Assembly (NCBI RefSeq): GCF_016086655.4
Contig: NC_052136.2
Location: 9,114,001-9,178,000, forward strand
Direction: 5' to 3'
DNA from: Lepeophtheirus salmonis
Lineage: Eukaryota > Arthropoda > Copepoda > Siphonostomatoida > Caligidae
Length of the DNA: 64,000 bases
The notes below the pieces were generated by a model. That model saw nothing but the letters and a program-made list of their open reading frames with translations, had not been told where the DNA came from and made no database searches. Shown here piece by piece: positions 24,600 to 35,240 of this stretch; position 1 is the first letter of the stretch, and every line of letters starts with the position of its first letter. Both the position numbers and the translations under genes were made by a program.

Positions 24600-24790
24600 G
24601 ATGAGTTAAGGACTTGAATTCGAGATTATGGACTCGAGTCCATATTTTGAAGAATTGCAACTCGACTCGATCACAGAATCAAAATACAAGATTCGACTTG
24701 GACCTGAAAGTTAATACTCGTAACTCGATTTTGACTCGACAGTTTAGATCCGTGACTCAATTTGGATTGAATGTAAAGTACTCTTTAAAG
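24600..24790 (+). repeat. Family D repeat (GAGTC/GACTC-rich)
   Basis: GGACTCGAGTCCATATTTTG and GAAGAATTGCAACTCGACTC match 43205-43255 (TTGAGTCTATATTTTAAAAA, TTGCAACTCGGCTTGATC). The 73-codon open frame over this segment is a by-product of the repeat. Confidence 0.5.
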
Positions 24791-24837
24791 TATCTTTATA
24801 TTTTTGAAGAATTTAGAAAAGAAACAGAAAATTAATG

Positions 24838-25030
24838 TGGTAACCCTAACCATTTGAAGAGGGATATTTGGGAGGAGAGCAGCTAAGCTGTCATGACGTT
24901 TCATTAGGAAGCTGCTATCACCTATAAGAGGAAGAAAATATATAGAAATACCACTCTGACTCTATCAAGGATATAGGTATACGATGTCGATCCTCAACTC
25001 TACTCAGAGTCCAAAAAGTACTTTAACTTT
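24838..25030 (+). repeat. Family D2 repeat
   Basis: The order GGTAACCCTAACCATTTGAAG, TTGGGAGGAGAGCA, GCTGTCATGACG, TCGATCCTCAACTCTACTC, AGAGTCCAA is shared with 39170-39330 and, in two pieces, with 30995-31095 and 31465-31535. Confidence 0.5.
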
Positions 25031-25079
25031 TAACCAAACTCCTCAACCAATCCTCAACATTTTTGAAAAATAGAAAAAC

Positions 25080-26640
25080 CCTGTTCAGTAGAGCAGTTTG
25101 ATTTTCTACTTTTTTTCGAATTTCGATTGCAATGAGTCCAGAAAATTTGTCATATAGTATGAAAATGACCATGCAAAATTGAATTGTCCTACGTAGTCAT
25201 CTCGATCAAATTATGAAAAATGGCAAAAACTATTTACTTAGTCAATATAGGTACTAAGAGGAAATTTTTAGCTATTTCGTATAAATAAATTTGATAGCCA
25301 TTTTTTTAATCTATAAAAAGTTTGTAAAAAATGGTTTTTCTAAAATTGTCCTAAGACAAAAAAGTTTGATAAATTTAATGATGATTTTTTATACATTATC
25401 ATAAAGGAAAGATCAAATTTTTAATTGTTTTTTTCAGCTTTTGCTCCATAGGGTAGCTTTAGAAAAAAACTTGGTTTATCTTTTTCATAGGTTAGAACAA
25501 TTTTGATCATCGTTAAATGATGTAAAATAATGATTAATCCTACATTTTAATCCTCATTGGCGACATAAACAACTTTTGTCTTCTTTCAAACTTTGAATAA
25601 GATGACATCGTAGGAAGATAAAATTTTGAATAGACTATTTTCATACCATATGACAACTTTACCTCACGAACCCTAATCGAAAATCAAAAAAGTTTAAAAT
25701 TAGACCGGTCTACTCTTCAGGTTGCAAATACTAAAAGTGACACGCTTTTCCAGTGCATATTTTTTACAAGTATACTTACGATCAAAGACATTTTAAAACA
25801 AACTTGAACTTGCTATATAAGGATTGTTTCTTACTTTACAGTAAATTATAATGAGATTAGTATTTCTGAATTTAGGGCTAATTAAAGTGTTTATCATCCT
25901 CACAAAAATTGTCGAAGATTGATGAGGTCAGTGTCTGATATCTATAAATGATAACAGACTAAATCCAAACACCTTATTATTTAGCACGGGGTCAAGAGGG
26001 TCATCAAAACTTTGAAACATCTTTTTCGAAAGTGTCTCTTACCATTGTATATATTATTGCCAGGGGACGCTCATTCCAATGGCATTATGCGAGGGGCTTA
26101 TTTACGGTGCTTAAGCTTTATTATGCATAGTTTATTGGGATTTTTATCAAAGTACAATTCTCCTTCATACAAACATAAATAGTTACTACTCAAAGCCTGT
26201 TTTAAATTTAAAGGCATTAAAGTGTGACACACTTGCCCACTTTATGATGTTTTTAGGTAGACCTAATACAACCTAGTACAATAAACATACAATATATTAC
26301 TATTTCTTATCCCCAATACTACCTACTTCTATAACATAGCGTATAATGTACTTAAAATATTAGTTATACCCTTATCCTTTAACAATTTTGTAAAATATAT
26401 ATTTGTGAGTGAGGAATAAAAGTCCAAACTTCATTATCTTTTCATTTATTGACTGATTTGTGGGTTCCCTTGAGTGAGTCGTTCTTCATGGAAGCGTAAG
26501 GAGTGGGTTACCCAAAAAACAACACATTCTATCTTTAGTGTAGATCTATTGACAAGCCATCAGTCAATTTGTAAAATATACGTACATATAAAAAAGAACA
26601 AGTTATTAGAACAAATGTCATGTCATGTCATGATGATAAA
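25080..26640. other. Intronic DNA without a recognised gene
   Basis: AT-rich, no exon, RNA or element seen. A short ATGTC-ATGTC-ATGTC microsatellite is near 26618-26632. Confidence 0.4.
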
Positions 26641-26650
26641 TCTTTCAATG

Positions 26651-26712
26651 ATTAAATTATGTATGTATTTTACCTCCAATTTCCAATTGGAGGTAAAATA
26701 CATAATTTTAAT
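26651..26712. repeat. Long hairpin, 16-base perfect core arms
   Basis: TATTTTACCTCCAATT (26666-26681), loop TCC, AATTGGAGGTAAAATA (26685-26700). With a small bulge the pairing continues outward (ATTAAATTATG with CATAATTTTAAT), giving about 27 paired bases per arm. Confidence 0.85.
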
Positions 26713-27439
26713 GTGATGTCAACGCCATAGAAGGTAATTACAATGTGTTTTTAACATCTTAATTTTTTTAATGGTTAAAAATAAAAGTGTTATTTGAAAG
26801 TAAAAATATAATAACATATTTGTAAAAAAACCACAAATGAGATTTCCTTTATTTGTCTTCAACTTACCATGAAATGAGAGTCCAGAGGTTTTTTAAAATA
26901 TTATGTGATTAAAAAAATATGTAGAATTTCATTTCACATAAATATATCTTATTTCCATGAATACATACATCATGCACTTAATTTGAATCTCTTTCTTTTT
27001 TTTTTTTTTTTTTGGTCATTCAATTTTCGATTCCTTGATTGCCTTTGTAATGTACACATTATGAAACTAATTCTATATGTAGGTACTAAGAACATGAAAC
27101 ATGGTATGCAGAGGGTCCCATTAAGATGATGATAATGATGATTTAAAGGGGGGAGGTCTTCTACGAACTTTTAAAGAAAGAAAGAATCGATTAACCTTAC
27201 AGAGTTGAATATATATTATATATGGGTATATTTAGAATATTACATAAGGAATAACTTTGACCTCTTGGGATTTTTTATACGTCAATTTGATAAGGTTAGT
27301 AGGACCTTTATGGAGTACACATCAGACACATTTATATATGTTTAAAATAGACGAGATTTGTTCGTAATTTGACCGTTTTTGAGGATTGCTCACTCCTAGT
27401 AATATCATCAAATAAATCAGGAAGTCCCACCACCTTTTA

Positions 27440-28130
27440 CAAAAGTGTATTCTTTTGCATATAGGTGGCGCTTCCTTCCAATATAAAATACTGGTTATCA
27501 ACCATGTAGCCCTCTATTGGTAAAAATGAAAGCTCTTAGATAACTAAGGCGTGCTGCACTCTATATTGGGAAAAAAATATATATAACTACTGCCATCTAC
27601 TGATCAAATAGTTATATAATATTATAAAAATCCTTTATGTATAAATCAAATGGTATATATGTTTCCCATCAACACAAAAGTAAACAAGAACATTAATTAT
27701 TATGTTGAGTCTGAATTACCGTTCATTCCTATCTTTAAACTATTCTGATTAATCCTTTGAAAGAGCTATAAAAATGTATCTTCACAATGAAAGAAATAAG
27801 AAATTGATATATTTCATTTGTTTGGTCATATCGGAGCTGCATTGCGTCTCAGGAATCTAATAAAGATTTTAAACCATAGTTCACATTCTTAAATATATTC
27901 ATTCATCACAGAAAATTATTTACAAAGTCTAGAATTGACCGAAATATGTCTATGAAATATATTATGTCGTAAATTAAATAGTAAATTGAACATTAACTCA
28001 TGATATATGATGTAGTTTGATTCCTCGTAATAGACGGCGCTTTTTATGGTTTTGTATGTGATTGTGCTGCACTCTATACATAAAGAACTGAAGTTGGAGA
28101 TATATATACATAATAATCTCATGGTTTTAT
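27440..28130. other. Intronic DNA with a small repeated motif
   Basis: GTGCTGCACTCTATA occurs at 27551 and 28066, each downstream of a GGCGCTT string (27469 and 28034). The spacing suggests two diverged copies of one repeat about 515-565 bases apart. No gene is recognised. Confidence 0.35.
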
Positions 28131-28634
28131 AACCCTGTATGTATCAGTATGTATTTCTTCCCTCCATGAATGAGAACCTTCCATGGGAGCAGAAGGGAAG
28201 ACGTATTTAATATTCATGGCAACACCTGGTGAATATGAATATTATTATATAGGCTGACTCCATGTTTTTATGACTTTTTTGTTGTTTTGTTTTAGTTAGT
28301 TTAAAAATGAGCATTGAACACGAGTAAAATAATATAATACATATATACCTATATATATTATTATAATATACCAAATTAAACCCTGTTTTTTCCCGTTTTA
28401 TTATTTCACTTGTTTTTTTTTTCTTAGAAGTGAACAATTACATTTATTTATAATAATAATGTATTATTTAGGCTTTAATTCCATTTCCGCTTCCTTGCGG
28501 TGAGGAATTGTTCCGGTCTTATCGTCATCATCAATGGGTAAATATTTGTTATGGGTAGTCTCATTACGCTTCATTATTATGTGTACCGTTTTTCGTTTCC
28601 TTGCAATTTATGAGTCATTTAAATGGGTTTAGAC

Positions 28635-29247
28635 TAGTGTTGGGACACGGTCCCAGACCAATTTTTCCTCCGGTTCGGTCATAAGGTATTTTTTTGTAGA
28701 CCAATTTTGGTTGAGACCATGAGATCTATGGCCCGATTTTTTTCCAGGCTCACTCTATGGGCAGCCTTCATCTTATACGGCATTAACCTCTCTAACAACA
28801 AAGTTTAAATTGTATTTTGTTGTCAACTGTCGATTTTTCTACGTATTTGCCCATAATCTGTGTTCTTGTAAACGTTGATTGATTGAAAAAGAAGTATATC
28901 ATTTATTGTGATGTGAACAATTTTCCAACTGCAGTTATTATAATAATTGCATAGTTGTGAAGAATTGTCTAATTACGAGCTGAGTTTAGTCCTTTTTTCT
29001 CTTTCTTTTTTATTGTGATAGGTTGCGAGATAATATCAGGGGGACAAATTGCCCATCTCCGATATACAAGTAGTACACATTGATAAAGACCAACTTTCTT
29101 TCTTTTTTCGTAAGACCAATCGAAATGAAGATTTTCTATGTGATGGGTCCTGAACGGATTTCTTTAAAGGTTGGAATTAGTTCGTTTGGTCCAATAGAAA
29201 AAGTTATATGGGCTTAAGACCGGTCTATGGTTTCCAAACCAACACTA
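28635..29247 (+). mobile_element. Family A/E element, complete at both ends (613 bases)
   Basis: Begins TAGTGTTGGGACACGGTCC and ends TTTCCAAACCAACACTA. The outer TAGTGTTGG/CCAACACTA are perfect inverted repeats with the TA of a mariner-type target site. The interior carries the family E block (CGGCATTAACCTCTCTAACA, TATTTTGTTGTCAACTG, ACGTTGATTGATTGAA) and a GACCGGTCTATGG right shoulder. No reading frame, so non-autonomous. Confidence 0.65.
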
Positions 29248-29721
29248 ATTTTTGAGACTACTTTTTAATGTAATTAAGAAGTTGAGTAATTGCAAAAATG
29301 GTAAGAATAACTACTTCTTTTCTTGGAAAAAAACCAAATAAAAAATTATAGTCAGAGCTGTAGTAATATCTGCCATGTCATAAAAAGAATGGTTTATTTT
29401 TTGAAAGATTATTATTTATAAATAGATTAAAATACATGAATAAACATTTATATCTCATACTTTTGTTTATTTCTCTTCCCTCTCAAGGTTAATTATCCCA
29501 AATTGCTTCATATCTACTATGCAGTGTGGATAAAGAGTGCAAGAGAAGCACCTCCTCCTATTTCTTATTTTTCTTCTAAACCACAAATTGACAAACTTTT
29601 CTTCTAATTCTTTAACATGGATATATTTCATAAAGTTAACATATACACAATATGTTCAGTGACGTCTCCAATGGGTTTTCAGTTTAGATATATCTAGGGT
29701 TCTTAAGTTTTGTAATCCCTT

Positions 29722-29748
29722 CAGAGTAAGATGTATAATCTTACTCTG
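29722..29748. repeat. Perfect hairpin, 11-base arms
   Basis: CAGAGTAAGAT, loop GTATA, ATCTTACTCTG. Very small loop, similar in kind to those at 16667, 26651 and 54996. Confidence 0.8.
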
Positions 29749-30225
29749 TGACGTCAATAGTATTATGACACCATTCAATTGGGATTCAAGTTTTAAAAAT
29801 AGGTTCCAATCATACGGATAAAAAACTAAATCCCTATGATACTGATATACGCAGAATTGGACTAAGATGAAGAATTAAACGAGTTTTAGCTTGTTTTGAG
29901 ACCCCCTTATGATGGAGATAGCTGGCTTCAATTTGAAGCATTGTGTTTCTAAATATGCAATGTTGAACTTTTTTAATTGATTATAGAGTACAAATGCTTT
30001 AGTTTCATTGGAAATGATGTTGTCTTACACCAATTACGTGAGACTTGAGAGAACTGATATCTTGAAGGCTTAGTAGGGAGGACTAATGGAGCTCGTACTC
30101 ACAACTAGAATTATTCGTGTCCCACTTAGGTCTCAATAAATTAGGACTTTAGATTCGATTCGTCCTCGAAGTGAATTTATTAAGTTTACTTTTGAATAAT
30201 ACTTTAATGCTTGAGACTTGTATAC

Positions 30226-30450
30226 AAAACGGTGTTACCTCCCTAACAATGAAATTTATGATCACTATATTTTGTTGTCAGCTGTGGGTTTTTCTGCTTC
30301 TTTCCCCCTAATGAGTGTTCTGAACGTTGATTGTAATTAGCTCTTGTGAAGTTGTGAACCATTCTCAACTAATATTGAAAAGAATTGTCCAACTACCAAC
30401 TTATTTTGGGTCTTTTTTCGGCTTCTTTTTTTAATGAGGAATGGTTGTGA
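30226..30450 (+). mobile_element. Family E internal fragment
   Basis: ACGGTGTTACCTCCCTAACA, TATTTTGTTGTCAGCTGTGG, AACGTTGATTGTAATTAGC, GAAGTTGTGAACCATTCTC, GGGTCTTTTTTCGGCTTC: the same series as 28781-29030. Confidence 0.5.
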
Positions 30451-30832
30451 GATACAATTTATGTAACTTTATTTTAAATCCAAGGGGATACTATTTTTTC
30501 CTCCAATGGTCTGCTGGTCTTCTTTTCCCCCAGGCTATATTTTGGTAGCACCACATAGGTTATACATATAACTCCAAAAAGAGGGTAATGCGCGACTGCA
30601 TTAGTCACAAAATGATGTTATTCGACCTTACATCTGCAGGAACATGAATATTTTAAATATACAATTAAAATATAATATATGCATAAATATGACTTTAACC
30701 CCTGCATGAGTACTGAGTAGTGTAGGTTCAAATCTACTCTTTTCTTTCTTAACTGTAGCTATGTTTGTATACACGTCGTTTCAAAAGCTAATGAATGATA
30801 CTACTGTAATTGGTAGATTTAATGACAACTGG

Positions 30833-31835
30833 GACAAATCCTTTGGTTGTCACTTCTGAGCTGTGTGTTAATCAAAGGCCCGGTTTCTCGTTAACTCTTT
30901 ATGATTTATAGTAAGTAGTATATTCAGTATTATATGTATATAGAGTTTTGAATTCTAAGTACTTTAGGCATCTAAAAAAAAAAGAAACCTAAAAATGAGA
31001 TGATGACTCTGACAATTTGAAGTATATTTTGGAGAAGAGAAGCATGGCTGTCAAGACGTCTTAATAGATTATCAATAAGAAGATCAATAAACATATATAT
31101 CCTACTCTATAATATTTTGAAAGTAGAGTTCTAATGTCCTTTATATGGTACTTAAAAACGATCCAGTCCTTATAAAAAGTTACAAATTTAAGAGTGTCCT
31201 CTACATTGCATCATTTTTACGAATATTATAGTAAATTACCTCAATTTACCAATTAAATTAGCTTCGTAAAACTGTAACTATCTTTTATGCATGAGAATAT
31301 TTTGCCATTATTCTTAACTTAGACCTAATTATTGTATTAATTGATTAAGAAGTTACTTGTCTGAAATAAATGATGATATCATTTATACAAGTTTGTTCTA
31401 TTTGCGTCCGATTCGGACGTGTCTTTAAGGGTTCAGGACGGGACTGGACATCAATTTCGTGGGAGTTCTCTATAGCAAGGACAGAGGCAGTAATTACTCT
31501 GATGTCATTCCTTAATTCTACTCTGAGTCCAACAAACCTTACACATATAACCAGTGATATAAATCGTGTGTACTTCTTTGTAGAACCGTTCTTTTGTTCT
31601 TTTTGAGCATGCGTACTGATGATTACTATTTATTTAGATGTTCTTTCTGTAAGAATTGAGGAATAATGATGTTAGCTTTGGAAATTTTGATTGCTACCTA
31701 TTAAAAAATTCAACTTCTAAAAAAAGTCTTAGAATGAACAACTCTTCACTTGACGACAAATCCTTTGGTTGTGTACATATGTATCAATCAAAGGACAGGT
31801 TCTTCGTTATATTTCTCTATCATTTATAGTTGGAG
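30833..31835 (+). repeat. Direct repeat pair 921 bases apart
   Basis: GACAAATCCTTTGGTTGT at 30833 and 31754 is followed in both by ATCAAAGG, a GGTTTCTCGTTA or GGTTCTTCGTTA step and CATTTATAGT-like sequence. The segment between contains family D2 pieces, so this may be a duplication or the edges of a larger repeat. Confidence 0.55.
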
Positions 31836-32162
31836 GTACATATACCATATTATATGATGGTATATTATGTATGAAGGTCAGTGCAGTTAGAGAATTGCAT
31901 CACTCTTCTCCTGTTTACATTAATGGCCGTACATATTTTGCATGACTCAGATCTCTTTCAAAAAAACACGTTAGTCAAATCTTGCATTTCGACTTTTTTG
32001 TCTGTTTTTTTTATATATATAAATTTATACATTACCAAAAAGTAGATGCTACATACATACTTCATTTCGCAACGTATATTTGTACAGAGTGTGTACGCTA
32101 AAATGACCCTTTCAATTGGATGATATATAAGGCCACAAAAATACTTAAATCTGCATAAAATG

Positions 32163-32720
32163 ATAGGCTGGGGAAAAAGTAATTTCGTATTCTTCACTTT
32201 ATTTCAATGCTTTATAAGAAGTGTAACAATCATCCAATTTAAGCCAAGTATGCCTTATTTTGTTTAGTAACTTGTTGCCAAGTATAATTCAACTTTATAA
32301 TGCCCTTCCCGTAGAAGGCCTTGTCCCTATTGGCAAAATAATCGGCAGGAGCCAATTTTCAAAGGCCTCTATTAACGCCAAATTTGTACCTGCAATTGCA
32401 TTAGCTATAGAGAGGAACATGTGGTAATTACTTGGTGGTAGGTAAGGACTGTTGGGTGGATGCATAAGAACTTCCCATCCGAGCTACCAGAGCTTCTGGG
32501 CTGTCATCAAACATGTGTTCGCCCGGCGTTGTCTTCATGAAACACATTTTTTATCTTATTTGAGTTTCTTTTTGTATCCAGCATTCTGTAAATAGTTCAA
32601 AACGGTTTTATGATCGATGGTAAGCTCCTGGGCGATGTTATAACTGCTAACATGACGGCTAAATTTCTTCCTTTGAGACCTTCAAACTCGAGTATCAAAA
32701 CAGACATTTTTGAGTATGCA
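32163..32720 (-). pseudogene. Internally deleted mariner-type transposase remnant
   Basis: On the minus strand the 5' part encodes a helix-turn-helix, SSYNIAQELTIDHKTVLNYL followed by QNAGYKKKL, typical of the second DNA-binding motif of mariner transposases (about 32565-32660). It jumps directly to EDNAGRTHV (the DNARPH motif with the second catalytic Asp), then LGWEVLMHPPNSPYLPPSNY in another frame, then FANRDKAFYGKGIIKL. The section between, which holds the first catalytic Asp in the family, is missing. The position of the third Asp reads Asn. Frameshifts and stops break the rest. The 3' end reaches a GGCTGGGGAAAAAGTAATTTC-like terminus at 32166, while the 5' terminus is not seen. It cannot be functional. 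Confidence 0.7.
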
Positions 32721-33331
32721 CCCTATACACTTAGGTACATAATAAAGGGGTCAAACGTGGATTTGACCATTTGGAACTAATGAGGATAAAGGTCAATTTC
32801 AGTGGATCACGATTTATTCTTTTTTTCTTTCTTTCGTTTTTTCTCTTTTACCCATCTAGAAAGTCCATTTCCTTTTTATAATGTAGAAGGTACCTACTAC
32901 CCATTATTGTAACAATTGATCTCCTATGACTAAATGGCTCTTATAGATAGGTAGGTATTGAAAGTACGTTTGAAATGAGTTTTTAATTATAGCTTTTGAA
33001 AAAAAAAAAAAAAAGTCACGGCATGACTCTTAATTTGTTCTTCTTTTTCTTTCTTTCTTCTTCCTCTTATTTGTATTTTCTGTCTCCCCCCTTAATGATG
33101 TCTCCTGCCAAATTTGTATTTTTAATCCAAGAGGACTTCTTCTTCGTCTTAAAAAAAGACAGAAGTTGGCGTCTCATTATGAGAAACGTTTTATCTAAAT
33201 ATTTCTTCTTTTTTTTTTATCAACATTCCTCTAAGAGTTCATTAAAACATCAATAGAGTTGATAGAAAGGTTGAAAGGTTAAAAATGACATTTCATTAAA
33301 CTATTGTGTTTTCCTTTGTAAGAACTAATAA

Positions 33332-33520
33332 GTAGGTTTTGGATTCGAACTGGAAATTCTAGACCGGTCTGAGAGGAAATTTGTTGTGTATGACCTTATA
33401 GAAAAAGGATATTTTGTTCAGGATCACAATTTTGGTACATGTTTTAAATTTTGATCCTCGGTTTGAGACTCAATAGTTAAAACCAAATAATAAAAAAATG
33501 CTACTGGACACTCAACACTA
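33332..33520 (+). mobile_element. Short family A copy (190 bases)
   Basis: The left shoulder TTTTGGATTCGAACTGGAAA then TTCTAGACCGGTCTGAGA and the right end GGACACTCAACACTA match family A termini. The interior is largely deleted. Confidence 0.55.
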
Positions 33521-34126
33521 GTAATTATTACCCATAACTAAGAAAGGGTGAAACTATTATTTTGTCATAAGGAGTTGAAATGAGAGTCAGGCTTTGTCTC
33601 TAAGTGAAGAAAATGTATGAGATTTATGACGTTCTTTCAACATGGCGTAGATATATGCCATACATCTGTTATTTTTGGAGAAGGGGATTTGAGGTTATAC
33701 GTACATGTGGCTGTAACTTACATTTTTTTTTTTTTTTTTGCAAATGTATGTAGAATAACAGTCCCCTTTTTACAACCTGTCCAGAGACGTTCTAATAAAT
33801 TTATAAAAATATATTTCTGATTTTATGGGACAAATCGTTGAATAATTAACTTTAAAAAACGTACAATTTAAGAAAGACGAATTTTTTTTTTAATAAAAAA
33901 AAAAGATCCAACATATATTTAAAAAACTAGGAAAAAAATCTAATAATATTAAATATACTTTGTTCCTAAATAGCTTTTGAAATATAAACACCTCCACCCC
34001 TTAAAAATACAAGGACTCTGATGGTGCCATATTTCTTCTTTTTGGAAATCAAGATATGATTACAATCATTGGTCATCCTAGTATTGAACATTCTGATTAT
34101 TTTTGATAATTTATCAAATGTATATT

Positions 34127-35240
34127 TATTAGAGGTTTTCCTATTGTTATGAAGGGGAAGGGGGGGGGTATTGATAGGATCACAATTTGGATTTGATTAT
34201 GCCTTTAAATGACTTTTTTTCCCCGTCAATTATTTTGACCCTTCATTACGACTTAATAATGTATGTATATATATATGCTTATTAGAGGTTTCACTTTTTG
34301 AATTAAATAAAAGATTCTTGATAATAACTTATTGTATGTATTTTTATTAGAGGGTTTCCTGTCGTTTTGGGGATGAAGAGAGGAGAGTTCTACGGGAAAA
34401 CCAAGAGCTTGTATTTGGTTTTGGATTTGCTGACATAATAAAGATAAATCTTAGAGTGACTTTTTTGCATTAAAAATCCTGATTTTTTATTATGATTTAA
34501 TTCTGATTAAATACTGGTGCATCTTCAGGATTAGATTTGGGAGGAGAGGGAGGGGCTTAGTTTTTATTAAAGGGGACGCCAAAGCCCCTCCACCCCTCCC
34601 CCCCTGCGGAAGCCCCTGATACATATATATTTTTAGAGGTCTTCTTGTTGTTATAGAGAGGGTGGTTCTTAGAGAAGAGTTTATTTTTGGATTTGATGAT
34701 TTAATATAGTATTCATTTTTATCTATTTTTTTCCATAGAATAAAAGATTCTTGATCATTCCTTTTTGTATGTATATCTATTAGAGGGTTTCCTGTTGTTT
34801 TCCTAAGGTAGAGAGGAGAGTTCTTGGGGGAGATCCAAGGATTTGTATTCTGTTTTGGATTTTTATGTTATAATATTCATTTTTAAGTCACTCTTTTGCA
34901 TGGAATAAAATATTCTTGATAATTATTTATTATCGGTTCATTTATGAGAGGGTTTCCTGTTGTTTTGGAAAGGAAGAGAGGAGAGTTCTTGGGGGGAGAC
35001 CCAAGAGCCTGAATTTGGATTTGATTTTATAATAAAGATAAATCTTTGAGCGACTTTTTTGCATAAAACTTCTGACTTTTGATTATAATTTGATAATGTA
35101 CCTATGTTTATTTGAGGTTTTCCTGTTGTTATGTGGAGGGAGATTGTAGGAGAGGGGGTTCTTGGGGGAGATCCAAGAGCTTTTTTTTTTGTTATTGGAT
35201 TTGATGTTATGTATGTACATACATATATTGTTCCTAATAC
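34127..35240 (+). repeat. Degenerate tandem array, unit about 150-165 bases
   Basis: A TTAGAGGGTTTCCTGTTG-like motif recurs near 34130, 34346, 34631, 34781, 34945 and 35111, with a shorter version at 34282. Between the motifs recur GAGAGGAGAGTTCTTGGGG, GATCCAAGAGC, TTTGGATTTGAT, AATAAAGATAAATCTT and GACTTTTTTGCAT. Spacing in the last three units is about 150-165 bases. The larger gap from 34346 to 34631 contains a family F insertion at 34526-34618. No protein is encoded. It behaves as a minisatellite or decayed satellite block. Confidence 0.7.
34526..34618 (+). mobile_element. Family F copy, very short, inside the tandem array
   Basis: Begins CAGGATTAGATTTGGGAGG, contains GGGGACGCC and CCCCTCCACCCC, and ends CCCTGCGGAAGCCCCTG, the family F right end. 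At about 93 bases it is the smallest copy in the window. It interrupts the tandem array and is younger than it. Confidence 0.5.

Noticed and set aside
32430..32450. AGGTAAGG as a third ratchet point
   Set aside because: No pyrimidine tract before it, and it lies within the mariner remnant.
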